Position numbers and translations under genes: made by a program. The notes below the pieces were generated by a model that was not told where the DNA came from, did no database searches, and was given only the letters and a program-made list of their open reading frames with translations. From Tropicibacter sp. R16_0 (GTDB lineage: Bacteria > Pseudomonadota > Alphaproteobacteria > Rhodobacterales > Rhodobacteraceae), in contig NZ_JAGHRE010000003.1 in assembly GCF_017743935.1 (NCBI RefSeq), positions 310,001 to 374,000 on the forward strand: a DNA stretch of 64,000 nucleotides, written 5' to 3'. How positions within the stretch are numbered: the first letter of the stretch is position 1; each line of letters begins with the position of its first letter. Of the stretch, positions 1 through 9,669 are shown piece by piece.

Positions 1-74
1 CCCTTTTTGCCTGTAGAGTCGGCCTCAGATCCCGAAAAGGGACATCAACGAGGCAGATCAGTGGCGGTAATCTC

Positions 75-1238
75 ATGACTGAGATGGTGTATGGTGCCGT
101 GCCCGCGCAGGGTGGCGAGCCAATTCTTCCGAAATGGTGGCGGACGCTCGACAAGTGGTCGATGTCCTGTGTGTTGATCCTGTTTGGGATCGGCTTGCTG
201 TTGGGGCTGGCCGCATCGCCGCCGCTTGCGGCCCGCAATGGGTTTGATCCGTTCCACTATGTCGAGAGGCAAGCGATCTTTGGCGGAGCGGCACTGGTTG
301 CGATGTTGCTGACATCGATGATGTCGCCCACATTGGTCCGCCGTTTGGCCGTGCTGGGGTTCATCGGCGCATTTGTGGCCTTGGCCTTGCTGCCGGTGTT
401 CGGCACTGACTTTGGCAAGGGGGCCGTGCGCTGGTATTCATTGGGCTTTGCCTCGGTTCAGCCCTCCGAGTTTCTGAAGCCGGGGTTTGTGGTGGTTGCC
501 GCCTGGCTCTTTGCCGCAAGCCAAGAGATCAACGGCCCTCCGGGTCGGCTGTGGTCCTTTGCGCTGTGCATGTCGATCGTGGCGATGCTGGTGATGCAGC
601 CTGACTTTGGTCAGGCCTGTCTTGTGCTTTTTGGTTGGGGCGTGATGTATTTTGTGGCGGGCGCGCCGATGCTGCTCTTGGTGGGCATGGCGGGTGTCGT
701 TGTTCTGGGCGGCATGGTGGCCTATTCCAATTCGGAACATTTTGCGCGCCGCATCGACGGGTTCCTGAACCCCGATGTGGATCCGACCACCCAGCTTGGC
801 TATGCCACCAACGCGATCCGCGAGGGCGGGTTGTTTGGCGTGGGCGTGGGCGAGGGGCAGGTGAAATGGTCGCTGCCGGATGCGCATACCGATTTCATCA
901 TCGCCGTGGCCGCCGAGGAGTATGGTCTGATCCTGGTTCTGATCATCATCCTGCTCTATGCCTCGATCGTGGTGCGCTCGCTGCTGCGTCTGATGCGGGA
1001 ACGCGATCCGTTCATCCGTCTGGCGGGCACAGGTCTGGCTTGCATGTTCGGTGTTCAGGCGATGATCAACATGGGTGTGGCGGTGCGATTGCTGCCCGCC
1101 AAAGGTATGACGTTGCCCTTTGTCAGCTACGGTGGGTCGTCGCTGATTGCGGGCGGAATTGCTTTGGGGATGCTGCTGGCGTTTACAAGAACGCGGCCTC
1201 AGGGTGAATTTGGGGACATTTTGCGCGGACGGGGATGA
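75..1238 (+). CDS. ftsW: Peptidoglycan glycosyltransferase FtsW
   Basis: A SEDS-family polytopic inner-membrane protein of 387 aa that polymerises lipid II at the division septum together with its partner transpeptidase. About ten hydrophobic segments are visible after a roughly 30-residue cytoplasmic N-terminus. Family features seen are 'QPSEFLKP' near residue 130, 'MQPDFGQ' near 175 and 'FVSYGGSS' near the C-terminus. It opens the visible part of the dcw cluster, and its stop overlaps the murG start (ATGATGA). The first 74 bases of the window carry no supportable gene; murD is the usual upstream gene but is not visible. Identification is secure. Confidence 0.97.
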   Translation: MTEMVYGAVPAQGGEPILPKWWRTLDKWSMSCVLILFGIGLLLGLAASPPLAARNGFDPFHYVERQAIFGGAALVAMLLTSMMSPTLVRRLAVLGFIGAFVALALLPVFGTDFGKGAVRWYSLGFASVQPSEFLKPGFVVVAAWLFAASQEINGPPGRLWSFALCMSIVAMLVMQPDFGQACLVLFGWGVMYFVAGAPMLLLVGMAGVVVLGGMVAYSNSEHFARRIDGFLNPDVDPTTQLGYATNAIREGGLFGVGVGEGQVKWSLPDAHTDFIIAVAAEEYGLILVLIIILLYASIVVRSLLRLMRERDPFIRLAGTGLACMFGVQAMINMGVAVRLLPAKGMTLPFVSYGGSSLIAGGIALGMLLAFTRTRPQGEFGDILRGRG

Positions 1239-2332
1239 TGACGCAAAACTATCTGCTGATTGCGGCGGGCGGCACCGGGGGACACATGTTCCCCGCGCAG
1301 GCGCTTGCCGAAGCTATGCTGAAAAAGGGCTGGCGCGTGCGCCTGTCGACGGATGCGCGCGGTGCGCGATACACGGGCGGCTTTCCGCACACGACCGAGA
1401 TTGTCGAGGTGTCGAGCGCAACATTCGCGCGGGGTGGCATGCTAGCCAAGGCGTTGGTGGCACCCAAGATCGCGACCGGCATCGCCAGTATGGCCTGGCA
1501 GATGAAACGCGATACGCCGGATGTGGTGGTAGGCTTTGGCGGCTATCCGTCGATCCCGGCGCTTGGGGCTGCAACCCTGTTGGGGCTCCCCCGCATGATC
1601 CACGAGCAGAACGGGGTTCTGGGTCGGGTCAATCAGCTCTTTGCCAAGCGGGTTGCAGGCATCGCCTGTGGCACCTGGCCGACCGAAGTGCCCGAGGGCG
1701 TCGAGGCCGGTCACGTGGGCAACCCGGTGCGTGCCGCTATCCTGGAGCGGGCTGGCGCGGGATACATCACGCCCGGTGACTACCCGATGTCGGTGCTGGT
1801 CATGGGCGGCAGCCAGGGCGCACGCATCCTGTCGGATGTGGTGCCCGCCGCCGTTGCCGCGTTGCCGGACGATTTGCGCCAATACATCCGCGTGGCCCAT
1901 CAGGCCCGCCCCGAGGACGAAGATCGCGTCACGGCATTCTACGCCGAACATGGCATCAGCGCCGAGGTGAAACCGTTTTTCAACGATGTGCCCCGCCGCA
2001 TGTCCGAGGCACAGCTGGTGGTGACCCGTGCAGGTGCCTCGACAATTGCGGATCTGTCGGTCATTGGCCGCCCCTCGATCCTGGTGCCGTTGGCGGCGGC
2101 CATTCGTGACGAACAGACCGCCAATGCGCGCGGGCTGGTCGAGGCCGGTGGCGCGATCATGATCCCCGAAAGCCGCCTTGACTCTGCCGCGTTGGCAGAG
2201 CAGATGGCGGCGGTTCTCACAAACCCGGCTGCGGCCCAACAGATGGCCGATGCCGCACTGAGCGTTGGTGTCCCGGACGCAACCGAGCGTCTTGTGACCC
2301 TAGTCGAAGATCTGGCCCAAAGCGCGGCCTGA
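1235..2332 (+). CDS. murG: UDP-GlcNAc:undecaprenyl-PP-MurNAc-pentapeptide GlcNAc transferase MurG
   Basis: Transfers GlcNAc from UDP-GlcNAc to lipid I, giving lipid II at the inner face of the cytoplasmic membrane. It is 365 aa, the usual family length, with a GT-B fold. The N-terminal glycine-rich loop '[12 protein letters not shown]' (residues 9-20), 'VGFGGYPS' (near 93-100), 'HEQN' (near 122) and the second glycine loop 'VMGGSQGA' (near 188) are all present, as is the donor-site segment '[11 protein letters not shown]'. The start overlaps the ftsW stop by 4 bases, which suggests translational coupling. A second ATG follows directly at 1238 and cannot be excluded as the start. Confidence 0.97.
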   Translation: MMTQNYLLIAAGGTGGHMFPAQALAEAMLKKGWRVRLSTDARGARYTGGFPHTTEIVEVSSATFARGGMLAKALVAPKIATGIASMAWQMKRDTPDVVVGFGGYPSIPALGAATLLGLPRMIHEQNGVLGRVNQLFAKRVAGIACGTWPTEVPEGVEAGHVGNPVRAAILERAGAGYITPGDYPMSVLVMGGSQGARILSDVVPAAVAALPDDLRQYIRVAHQARPEDEDRVTAFYAEHGISAEVKPFFNDVPRRMSEAQLVVTRAGASTIADLSVIGRPSILVPLAAAIRDEQTANARGLVEAGGAIMIPESRLDSAALAEQMAAVLTNPAAAQQMADAALSVGVPDATERLVTLVEDLAQSAA

Positions 2333-2343
2333 AAGGATAGCTG

Positions 2344-3738
2344 ATGACCCCTGCAACCAAGCTCCCCACTGACGTCGGACCGATCCATTTCGTTGGCATC
2401 GGGGGGATTGGCATGTCGGGGATTGCCGAGGTTCTGTTGAACCTGGGCTACAGCGTGCAAGGCTCGGATCTGAAGGCGTCGAAAATCACCGATCGTCTGA
2501 CGGAACTGGGGGCGCGCATCTTTGTCGGCCAAAGCGCCGAGAACCTGGACGGGGCCGCGGTTGTGGTGGTGTCCACCGCGATCAAACCGGGCAACCCCGA
2601 GCTGGACGGCGCGCGCGCACAGGGCCTGCCGGTGGTGCGGCGCGCCGACATGTTGGCCGAGTTGATGCGCCTGAAATCGAACATCGCGATTGCAGGCACC
2701 CATGGCAAGACAACCACCACCACCATGATGGCCGAGCTGATGGTGGCCGGGGACTTTGACCCGACCGTCATCAACGGTGGCATCATCCACGCCTATGGCT
2801 CGAACGCGCGGATGGGGCAGGGCGAATGGATGGTGGTCGAGGCGGATGAGAGCGACGGCTCGTTCAACCGCCTGCCCGCAACCATCGCCATCGTCACCAA
2901 CATCGACCCCGAGCATATGGAGCATTGGGGCGATTTCGACACGCTGCGCGATGGGTTTTACGAATTCGTCTCGAACCTTCCGTTTTATGGGCTGGCCGTG
3001 TGTTGCACTGATCACACCGAGGTGCAGTCGCTGGTGGGGCGCATCACTGATCGCCGTGTCCGCACCTATGGCTTTAATGCACAGGCCGATGTGCGTGCCG
3101 TCAACCTGACCTACAAGGGTGGCGTGGCGCACTTCGATGTACATCTGCAGCACGAAGATATGGTGATCGAGGGCTGCACCCTGCCGATGCCCGGCGATCA
3201 CAACGTCTCGAACGCATTGTCGGCCATTGCCGTGGCCCGTCATCTGGGCATGAAGGCCGAAGAAATCCGGCAGGCGCTGGCCGACTTCGGGGGCGTCAAC
3301 CGCCGCTTTACCAAGGTGGGCGAGGTCGACGGCGTGACCATCATCGACGACTACGGCCACCACCCGGTCGAGATTGCCGCCGTGCTGAAAGCCGCGCGTC
3401 AGGCGACCGAGGGGCGGGTGATCGCGGTTCATCAGCCGCACCGCTACTCGCGCCTGCACAGCCTGTTCGATGATTTCTGCGCCTGTTTCAACGAGGCCGA
3501 CGTTGTGGCGATTGCCGAGGTTTTTGCGGCGGGCGAAGACCCGATTGAGGGCGCGGATCGCGATGCTCTGGTCGAAGGGCTCATTCGTCACGGCCACCGT
3601 CATGCACGCGCCATCCTGAACGAGGATGATCTGGAGCGTCTTGTACGTGAACAGGCAAAGCCGGGTGACATGGTGGTTTGCCTGGGCGCAGGGACAATCA
3701 GTGCCTGGGCCAATGGGTTGCCCGCGCGTTTGGGCTGA
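2344..3738 (+). CDS. murC: UDP-N-acetylmuramate--L-alanine ligase MurC
   Basis: Cytoplasmic ATP-dependent ligase that adds L-alanine to UDP-MurNAc, the first step of stem-peptide synthesis. It is 464 aa. An N-terminal Rossmann-type UDP-binding domain shows '[12 protein letters not shown]' (near residues 18-29). The central ATP-binding domain has 'GTHGKTTTT' at about residues 118-126, and the C-terminal Mur-ligase domain contains 'DDYGHHPVE' and 'QPHRYSR'. It follows murG by 11 bases with a good ribosome site (AAAGGATAG). All Mur-ligase signature blocks are intact. Confidence 0.97.
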   Translation: MTPATKLPTDVGPIHFVGIGGIGMSGIAEVLLNLGYSVQGSDLKASKITDRLTELGARIFVGQSAENLDGAAVVVVSTAIKPGNPELDGARAQGLPVVRRADMLAELMRLKSNIAIAGTHGKTTTTTMMAELMVAGDFDPTVINGGIIHAYGSNARMGQGEWMVVEADESDGSFNRLPATIAIVTNIDPEHMEHWGDFDTLRDGFYEFVSNLPFYGLAVCCTDHTEVQSLVGRITDRRVRTYGFNAQADVRAVNLTYKGGVAHFDVHLQHEDMVIEGCTLPMPGDHNVSNALSAIAVARHLGMKAEEIRQALADFGGVNRRFTKVGEVDGVTIIDDYGHHPVEIAAVLKAARQATEGRVIAVHQPHRYSRLHSLFDDFCACFNEADVVAIAEVFAAGEDPIEGADRDALVEGLIRHGHRHARAILNEDDLERLVREQAKPGDMVVCLGAGTISAWANGLPARLG

Positions 3739-3762
3739 TCCGAAGGCAGAAGGAGGCGCGCC

Positions 3763-4029
3763 GTGACCTTGTTGATTGCAGTTTCCGCCCTTTGGGTGTT
3801 GGTCGCGACGGCGGTTGCGATGCTGCCCCTGCGGCGGCAGTACATACCGGGCGTGGCCCTGATGCTGGCGGCGCCGGTGCTGATCTATCTTTTGGGGCGC
3901 GAGTTCGGCTGGATCGTGGGCCTTGCTGCAACAGCGGCGTTTATCTCGATGTTCCGCAACCCGCTGCGCTATTTCTGGCGCAAATGGACGGGTGGAGACG
4001 TCGAGGACCTGATCAAGGGGCGGGACTGA
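3763..4029 (+). CDS. DUF2484 small membrane protein (first of a tandem pair)
   Basis: An 88-aa protein with two or three hydrophobic segments (residues 2-20, 27-45, 46-60) and a basic C-terminal tail containing 'FRNPLRYFWRKW'. From memory it matches DUF2484, a family of unknown function found between murC and murB in Rhodobacterales. Its stop overlaps the start of the next gene (TGATG), so the two are probably translationally coupled. The neighbouring 79-aa protein is a diverged paralogue with the same layout, including an R-W/N-P-hydrophobic block near the end. A role in envelope assembly is inferred only from position. Confidence 0.75.
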   Translation: MTLLIAVSALWVLVATAVAMLPLRRQYIPGVALMLAAPVLIYLLGREFGWIVGLAATAAFISMFRNPLRYFWRKWTGGDVEDLIKGRD

Positions 4030-4268
4030 TGCTGTCGATTGCGCTTGTTTGCATTTGGGCCATCATTGCCAACGTGCTGGCGATGACGCCCAGCAAGGAC
4101 AACCACTGGCGCAACGCCTATGTTCTGATCGCCATCGGCATCCCGCTGTTGGGATACGTTACCTATGAAAATGGCCCCTGGGTCGGGCTGGTCGTGTTGC
4201 TGGGCGGCATGTCCGTGCTGCGCTGGCCGGTGATCTATCTGGGGCGTTGGGTGCGCGGAAAAAGCTGA
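4029..4268 (+). CDS. DUF2484 small membrane protein (second of a tandem pair)
   Basis: A 79-aa protein with three hydrophobic stretches (about residues 2-18, 28-42, 47-60) and a basic end, 'YLGRWVRGKS'. It aligns end to end with the preceding 88-aa protein: start 'ALVCIWAIIANVLAM' against 'AVSALWVLVATAVAM', end 'LRWPVIYLGRWVRG' against 'FRNPLRYFWRKWTG'. The gene therefore looks like a tandem duplication. The start codon overlaps the upstream stop. No enzymatic motif is present and the function is unknown. Confidence 0.72.
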   Translation: MLSIALVCIWAIIANVLAMTPSKDNHWRNAYVLIAIGIPLLGYVTYENGPWVGLVVLLGGMSVLRWPVIYLGRWVRGKS

Positions 4269-4282
4269 CGCCTGACCCCTAT

Positions 4283-4561
4283 ATGGCCATATACCTGTTC
4301 ATACCCTCGTTTGTTCTATTGGTGACGGCCTTCGTTGGGTTTCGATTTGCACGGCTGAACCTGTATATCCGAGCCTTTTGGACCTTGGCCCTTTTGGGCG
4401 CATCTTCTGCGTTGATCTTTGCGTTCAATTCCGATGGTGCGCCGACGGGGCGAGATTACCTGATGGCGGCCGTGTTCTATATCGTTCTTTTTCCGTCGAT
4501 GGCTGGACTAAGTGCGGGGACGCTTTTGGGGTTTCTGTGGGGTTTGCTGCGCCGCCGTTGA
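4283..4561 (+). CDS. Hypothetical three-segment membrane protein in the mur cluster
   Basis: A 92-aa protein with three clear hydrophobic segments (about residues 2-20, 28-47 and 60-88) and a triple-arginine C-terminus. The ATG around 4283 is preferred. A TTG start at 4247 would extend it by 12 residues but would overlap the previous gene. I do not recognise the family. It lies between the DUF2484 pair and murB on the same strand and probably shares their transcript. It could be a lineage-specific envelope protein or a third, strongly diverged member of the preceding pair. Confidence 0.55.
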   Translation: MAIYLFIPSFVLLVTAFVGFRFARLNLYIRAFWTLALLGASSALIFAFNSDGAPTGRDYLMAAVFYIVLFPSMAGLSAGTLLGFLWGLLRRR

Positions 4562-4627
4562 AGGCATTGTGAAATCAGGGCGGCTTGGGCTAGATGCGAC
4601 CAGCACCTTTGCAAACCGGATGTCCTC

Positions 4628-5554
4628 ATGATTTCACCTGACGCACTTCGCGGAAAACTGACCCCTCAGCGAGAGCTTTCCGATCTGACGTGGCTGCGGG
4701 TGGGTGGTCCGGCGGACTATCTGTTTCAGCCTGCCGATGTCGCGGACCTGCAAGATTTCATGCGACAGTTGCCAGATGATCTGGATGTGTTTCCCATGGG
4801 CGTCGGCTCGAACCTGATCGTGAGGGATGGTGGCCTGCGCGCGGTGGTAATCCGTCTGGGACGTGGCTTTAACGGGATCGAGGTTGATGGGATGACTGTC
4901 ACCGCTGGCGCCGCTGCACTGGATGCCCATGTGGCGCGCAAGGCGGCGGATGCGGGGGTTGATCTGACCTTTTTGCGCACCATCCCCGGCTCCATCGGTG
5001 GTGCGGTCCGGATGAACGCGGGCTGTTACGGCAGCTATACGGCGGATGTTTTCCAATCCGGTCTCATCGTGACGCGACAGGGTGAACTGCGCGAGATCGG
5101 GCCGGATGAGCTGAACTTTCGCTATCGTCAGACCGATATGCCCGAGGGCGCAGTTCTGGTGTCCGCCACGCTCAAAGGTGTTTCGGGCGAGGCGGAGGAG
5201 CTGCACGCCCGCATGGCGGCGCAATTGCAAAAGCGCGATGAGACGCAGCCCACCAAAGACCGCAGCGCCGGATCGACCTTTCGCAACCCTGCCGGGTTCT
5301 CATCCACCGGGCGCGCAGATGACGTGCACGACCTGAAAGCGTGGAAGGTGATCGACAACGCGGGCATGCGCGGCGCACGGGTTGGCGGCGCTCAGATGAG
5401 CGAGAAACACTCGAATTTCATGATCAACACGGGTGGCGCAACTGCCGCAGACCTCGAAGGGCTTGGCGAAGAGGTGCGAAAAAAGGTTTACGATTCCAGC
5501 GGGATCACGCTAGAATGGGAAATCATGCGGGTCGGTGAGCCGCTGGACAAATAA
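4628..5554 (+). CDS. murB: UDP-N-acetylenolpyruvoylglucosamine reductase MurB
   Basis: FAD-dependent cytoplasmic enzyme that reduces UDP-GlcNAc-enolpyruvate to UDP-MurNAc with NADPH. It is 308 aa, the length of the shorter (type II) MurB class. The FAD-binding domain shows '[11 protein letters not shown]', '[13 protein letters not shown]' and '[17 protein letters not shown]'. The catalytic region has '[10 protein letters not shown]', where the serine is the proton donor, and '[10 protein letters not shown]' near the C-terminus. It sits between the small membrane-protein genes and ddl in the usual Rhodobacterales order. Confidence 0.96.
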   Translation: MISPDALRGKLTPQRELSDLTWLRVGGPADYLFQPADVADLQDFMRQLPDDLDVFPMGVGSNLIVRDGGLRAVVIRLGRGFNGIEVDGMTVTAGAAALDAHVARKAADAGVDLTFLRTIPGSIGGAVRMNAGCYGSYTADVFQSGLIVTRQGELREIGPDELNFRYRQTDMPEGAVLVSATLKGVSGEAEELHARMAAQLQKRDETQPTKDRSAGSTFRNPAGFSSTGRADDVHDLKAWKVIDNAGMRGARVGGAQMSEKHSNFMINTGGATAADLEGLGEEVRKKVYDSSGITLEWEIMRVGEPLDK

Positions 5555-5658
5555 CACCCCGTTTCCAAACCTGATCAGGCCAATAAAACAGGCGGAAACG
5601 GCGGCAAATAGCAGACACGGACCACCAAATAAGGTCCGGAAAATTCGAGGCACGTGTT

Positions 5659-6579
5659 GTGGGTCAGTCGAGCAGGGCACCCCGGACAGTGGCGGTATTG
5701 ATGGGCGGACCTTCGGCTGAACGCGAGGTTTCCCTGTCCAGTGGGCGTGAATGCGCCGCCGCGCTTAAGGGCGAAGGATACAATGTGATTGAGCTGGACG
5801 CCGGTCCAGACCTGTCCGAACGTCTGCAAGAGATCAAACCGGATGTCGTGTTCAACGCCCTGCATGGTCGCTGGGGTGAAGATGGCTGTGTCCAGGGTCT
5901 GCTGGAATGGCTGGGCATCCCCTATACGCATTCGGGCGTGCTGTCGTCGGCCCTGGCTATGGACAAGGACCGCGCCAAAGAGATGTTTCGTGCCTCTGGT
6001 CTGCCTGTGGCCGAGAGCGTCATTGCCGACCGGGATGAGGTAAAGACGCGGCATGTGCTTGCGCCGCCTTATGTGGTCAAACCCAACAACGAAGGGTCCT
6101 CGGTCGGGATCTATATCGTGCACGAGGCCGCCAACAGCCCGCCGCAACTGGAACCCACCATGCCGCAGCAGGTGATGGTCGAGCAGTATGTGCCGGGGCG
6201 CGAGTTGACGACCACGGTGGTGGGCGACAAGCCGGTGACCGTGACCGAGATCTTTGCCGATGGCTGGTACGATTATGAGGCCAAGTATTCCCCCGGCGGA
6301 TCGCGTCACGAGGTGCCCGCCAACATTCCGCAGGATATCTTTGACCTCTGCCTGGACTATGCCCTGCGCGCGCATCAGGCGCTTGGGTGCCGCGGTGCGA
6401 GCCGGACCGATTTCCGCTGGGACGACAGCAAGGGCGCTGACGGGTTGTTCCTGTTGGAAACAAACACGCAGCCCGGCATGACGCCGACCTCGCTGGTCCC
6501 GGAACAGGCCGGTGAGCTGGGGATGACATTCGGCCAGCTCTGCGCCTGGATGGTGGAGGACGCCTCGTGCAACAGGTAA
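5659..6579 (+). CDS. ddl: D-alanine--D-alanine ligase Ddl
   Basis: ATP-grasp enzyme that joins two D-alanines for the end of the peptidoglycan stem peptide. It is 306 aa. Visible motifs are 'LMGGPSAEREVSL' at the N-terminus, 'NALHGRWGEDG' (near residues 67-77), 'VVKPNNEGSSVG' (near 139-150) and the Mg-binding segment 'LLETNTQPGMTPTSL' near the C-terminus. The start is GTG at 5659, placed just before the first beta strand. The coding region runs into ftsQ with a 13-base overlap, which points to translational coupling. Confidence 0.96.
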   Translation: MGQSSRAPRTVAVLMGGPSAEREVSLSSGRECAAALKGEGYNVIELDAGPDLSERLQEIKPDVVFNALHGRWGEDGCVQGLLEWLGIPYTHSGVLSSALAMDKDRAKEMFRASGLPVAESVIADRDEVKTRHVLAPPYVVKPNNEGSSVGIYIVHEAANSPPQLEPTMPQQVMVEQYVPGRELTTTVVGDKPVTVTEIFADGWYDYEAKYSPGGSRHEVPANIPQDIFDLCLDYALRAHQALGCRGASRTDFRWDDSKGADGLFLLETNTQPGMTPTSLVPEQAGELGMTFGQLCAWMVEDASCNR

Positions 6580-7571
6580 AGCGCAATCGCCTGCTGCCGG
6601 TGCTGTTCCGGTCCAAGGTGCCAGAGGCGCAGGACGCGGATTTTGCGGCAGGCGACTATGATCCGCAGGGGCAGGGCATACCGCTTGAAGGTGCGGGGCG
6701 CATTCGCCTGAGCACCAAGCGTGCCGATCCCGCGCCGTCTCGGTGGAGTTACCGCCTGCAGCGCTGGATGTTGACACCGGGCATTCGTCTGGGCCTGCGG
6801 ATCGGTGTGCCGTTCTGCCTGGCCTTTGCGGTTGGCAGCGCCTTCCTGTCCAGCGAAAAGCGCCGAGATGCGCTGAACATGTTTGTGGCGGACGTCCGCG
6901 CCTCGATCCAGGAGCGGCCGGAATTCATGGTCAACCTGATGGCCATCGACGGGGCGGGCGACAGCCTGTCGGCAGACATTCGCGAAGTTGTGCCGTTTGA
7001 TTTCCCCACCAGCTCGTTCGACCTGGATGTGGAACAGATCCGCGAGATCGTCGTAGGCCTTGATCCGGTGAAATCGGCAACTGTGCGCATTCGCCCCGGT
7101 GGTGTCTTGCAGGTCGACGTGGTCGAGCGCGTGCCGGTTGTCGTCTGGCGCACGCGCGAAGGCATCGAAATTCTGGATGAAACGGGCGCCCATGTGGATG
7201 ACCTGAAGGCGCGGTCCGATCGTGCCGATCTGCCCCTGATCGTGGGCGACGCGGCGGACAAATCCGTGACCGAGGCGATGGCCCTGCTGCACGCAGCGCA
7301 GCCTTTGGGCAAGCGTCTGCGGGGGCTGGCCCGGATTGGGGAACGTCGTTGGGACGTGGTGCTGGATCGCGGTCAGCGCATCATGCTGCCGACCGAACGC
7401 CCGGTACGCGCTCTTGAGCGGGTGTTGGCGGTGAACGAGGTGCAAGAGCTGCTCGAACGCGACGTGGCAGTCGTGGACATGCGTTTGGGTAACCGGCCGA
7501 CGATCAGAATGACGGAAAACGCCATCGAGGAATGGTGGCGGATAAGAAAAGCAAGCGGGAACGGACAGTAA
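6567..7571 (+). CDS. ftsQ: Cell division protein FtsQ
   Basis: Bitopic inner-membrane protein that links early and late division proteins. It has 334 aa, with a roughly 75-residue basic cytoplasmic part, one transmembrane segment ('LRIGVPFCLAFAVGSAFL', near residues 76-93), a POTRA domain (near 120-190, with 'IREIVVGLDPVKSATVRI' and 'VDVVERVPVVVWR') and the FtsQ beta domain. The C-terminal 30 residues are rich in charged and polar residues. It lies between ddl and ftsA with overlap upstream and a 3-base gap downstream. The family is variable in sequence, but domain order and context make the call secure. Confidence 0.95.
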   Translation: MQQVKRNRLLPVLFRSKVPEAQDADFAAGDYDPQGQGIPLEGAGRIRLSTKRADPAPSRWSYRLQRWMLTPGIRLGLRIGVPFCLAFAVGSAFLSSEKRRDALNMFVADVRASIQERPEFMVNLMAIDGAGDSLSADIREVVPFDFPTSSFDLDVEQIREIVVGLDPVKSATVRIRPGGVLQVDVVERVPVVVWRTREGIEILDETGAHVDDLKARSDRADLPLIVGDAADKSVTEAMALLHAAQPLGKRLRGLARIGERRWDVVLDRGQRIMLPTERPVRALERVLAVNEVQELLERDVAVVDMRLGNRPTIRMTENAIEEWWRIRKASGNGQ

Positions 7572-7574
7572 ATC

Positions 7575-8912
7575 ATGATGGCGGATCTTTATCAGTCTCA
7601 GCGCGCGATGCGGCAGATGCGGCGCCAGGCGATGCAGCGCGGTGTTGTTGCTATTCTGGATGTTGGCAGTTCCAAAATCTCCTGCCTGGTGCTGCGGTTT
7701 GACGGCACGGGGCGGTTGAGCGAAGACAACTCCATTGGCTCGATGGCGGGGCAGACCGGGTTCCGGGTGATCGGCGCTGCTACTACCCGCTCGCGCGGGG
7801 TGCAGTTTGGCGAGATCAATGCCATGCAAGAGACCGAGCGCGCCATCCGCACCGCGCTGCAGGCGGCACAGAAGATGGCCGAGATCCGCGTCGACCATGT
7901 GATTGCTTGTTTCTCGGGTGCGAACCCGCGCTCATATGGTCTGGATGCCCAGATCGAGCTGGAAAGCCAGATGGTGAACGAGGCCGAGGTGGCCCGTGTC
8001 CTGAGCGCCTGCGATGTGCCCGAATACGGCGAGGGACGCGAGGTTCTGCATGCGCAGCCGGTGAACTTTGCGCTCGATCACCGTTCGGGCTTGAGCGACC
8101 CGCGCGGGCAGCTGGGGCAGAGCTTGGCCGTGGACATGCATATGCTGACCGTCGACGGTGCAGCGATCCAGAACCTGATCCACTGCATCAAGCGTTGTGA
8201 TCTGGAGCTCGCGGGGATTGCCTCGTCAGCTTATGTGTCGGGCATCTCGTCGCTGGTCGAGGACGAGCAGGAACTGGGCGCGGCCTGTATCGACATGGGC
8301 GGCGGATCGACCAGCATCTCGATCTTCCTGAAAAAGCACATGATCTACGCCGACAGCGTGCGCATGGGCGGCGATCACGTCACCAGCGACATTTCGATGG
8401 GCCTGGGCGTGCCGATGGCCAATGCCGAGCGGATCAAGACGTTCTGTGGTGGCGTGCATGCCACCGGCGCCGATGATCGTGACATGATCGACATCGGTGG
8501 AGATACCGGCGATTGGGAACACGACCGCCGCACGGTCAGCCGGGCTGAGCTGATCGGTATCATGCGCCCACGGGTCGAGGAGATCCTGGAAGAGGTGCGC
8601 GCCCGTCTTGACGCCGCGGGTTTCGACCATTTGCCCAGCCAGCAGATCGTCCTGACAGGCGGGGGCAGCCAGATTATGGGGCTGGATGGGCTGGCAAGCC
8701 GCATCCTGGGCCAACGCGTGCGCCTGGGGCGCCCCTTGCGCGTACATGGCTTGCCGCAATCAGCGACCGGGCCCGGGTTTTCCAGTGCCGTTGGCCTCAG
8801 TCTCTTTGCGGCGCACCCGCAGGACGAGTGGTGGGATTTTGAGATCCCGATCGACCGCTATGCAGGGCGTTCGCTCAAGCGGGCGGTGAAGTGGTTCCGC
8901 GACAATTGGTGA
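7575..8912 (+). CDS. ftsA: Cell division protein FtsA
   Basis: Actin-like ATPase that anchors FtsZ to the inner membrane. It has 445 aa. The phosphate-binding loops 'AILDVGSSKISCLV' (near residues 27-40) and 'IDMGGGSTSISIF' (near 239-251) and the adenosine segment 'IVLTGGGSQIMGLDG' (near 358-372) are intact. The C-terminus ends in a short basic amphipathic helix, 'SLKRAVKWFRDNW', expected to be the membrane-targeting sequence. Alphaproteobacterial FtsA proteins carry an N-terminal extension as seen here (about 20 residues, Met/Arg/Gln-rich). Confidence 0.96.
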   Translation: MMADLYQSQRAMRQMRRQAMQRGVVAILDVGSSKISCLVLRFDGTGRLSEDNSIGSMAGQTGFRVIGAATTRSRGVQFGEINAMQETERAIRTALQAAQKMAEIRVDHVIACFSGANPRSYGLDAQIELESQMVNEAEVARVLSACDVPEYGEGREVLHAQPVNFALDHRSGLSDPRGQLGQSLAVDMHMLTVDGAAIQNLIHCIKRCDLELAGIASSAYVSGISSLVEDEQELGAACIDMGGGSTSISIFLKKHMIYADSVRMGGDHVTSDISMGLGVPMANAERIKTFCGGVHATGADDRDMIDIGGDTGDWEHDRRTVSRAELIGIMRPRVEEILEEVRARLDAAGFDHLPSQQIVLTGGGSQIMGLDGLASRILGQRVRLGRPLRVHGLPQSATGPGFSSAVGLSLFAAHPQDEWWDFEIPIDRYAGRSLKRAVKWFRDNW

Positions 8913-8918
8913 TCGCTG

Positions 8919-9323
8919 ATGTGGCGCGTCATCGCAGTTGCAACATGCATGTTTGCGTCGCCTTTGTCGGCGCAAACGCTCATGCCTGCCGAGGCCTTCA
9001 TTGACTTCGCTTTAGGTAAGACCTTGCGGTTTGTGCACTTGAGTTCGGGCAGATTGGTTGGAGACGAGCAATTCGTAAGCCGAACACAGACCATCTGGAA
9101 AACGCCCGAAAACGGTTGCGTCATTGGGCAGCTCTATGTGGATCGCGGACGCGTGTGCTTTGTCTACGAAGACATTCGCGGAGATATGCCTGCCTGCTGG
9201 TGGCCTTATGAATATGACGGTGGGATCATTGTGCGCCCTGTCGGTGAGTTCACGCGTGGGGTGCAGCGGATCGAAGGCGTTTCGGACGAACCCCTGACGT
9301 GTGAAACCCTACCCATGAGTTGA
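8919..9323 (+). CDS. Small exported protein of unknown function between ftsA and ftsZ
   Basis: A 134-aa protein with an N-terminal signal peptide (hydrophobic residues 3-18 ending 'SPLSAQ'), so the mature part of about 115 aa is probably periplasmic. The mature part has four cysteines: in 'ENGCVIG', 'GRVCFVY', 'MPACWWP' and 'LTCETL'. These could form two disulfides. It starts 6 bases after the ftsA stop and so is probably read on the same transcript. A similar signal peptide-plus-cysteine layout is seen in the 119-aa protein at 20427, but I cannot show homology. No known domain is recognised. Confidence 0.7.
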   Translation: MWRVIAVATCMFASPLSAQTLMPAEAFIDFALGKTLRFVHLSSGRLVGDEQFVSRTQTIWKTPENGCVIGQLYVDRGRVCFVYEDIRGDMPACWWPYEYDGGIIVRPVGEFTRGVQRIEGVSDEPLTCETLPMS

Positions 9324-9669
9324 AGAAACGGCTTGCGGATCACGGAGTTATCCCCCAAACTGTCCACAAGGTTCATCAGAAACCCGGCGGCAGGATGAGC
9401 AGTCGCCCAAAATGAGTACTTCACGCGTCCACCGCTGCCTCAGATGTAAATGCGGCAGCCGAGCGGAGTGTTTTGTGCTGTGCGCATGTTCGCCCGCAAT
9501 ATCTTGGGGATGCCGGCGAAATGCTGCTGATATCGCCTACGTACCCTCGATATTTTGGGGTTTTTCTACGTTTTTTTAATGACGCCCTTCACAGATCACG
9601 GTAGAGTCGTCTGTGGATAGGTAAGAAAAAAGCGCGCGAAAGCGGGCATGTAAAACAGGCGGACAGAGC
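9324..9669 (+). promoter_or_regulatory. Upstream region of ftsZ with GANTC and DnaA-box-like sites
   Basis: These 346 bases carry no supportable gene. The 100 bases before the ftsZ start are AT-richer than their surroundings and include a T-run near 9570. A GAGTC site (CcrM-type GANTC methylation sequence) lies at 9604-9608. TGTGGATAG lies at 9612-9620 and matches the reverse complement of the DnaA box consensus at 8 of 9 bases. An imperfect inverted repeat, GCTGCC...GGCAGC, lies near 9433-9457. A separate ftsZ promoter here is likely because the gap from ftsA is large. The exact -35/-10 was not resolved. Confidence 0.45.

Noticed and set aside
1939-3603. Long minus-strand open frame of 554 codons opposite murG/murC
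   Set aside because: It is antisense to two well-identified genes, has no recognisable domains, and is His/Gln/Arg-rich as expected from reading GC-rich genes on the wrong strand.
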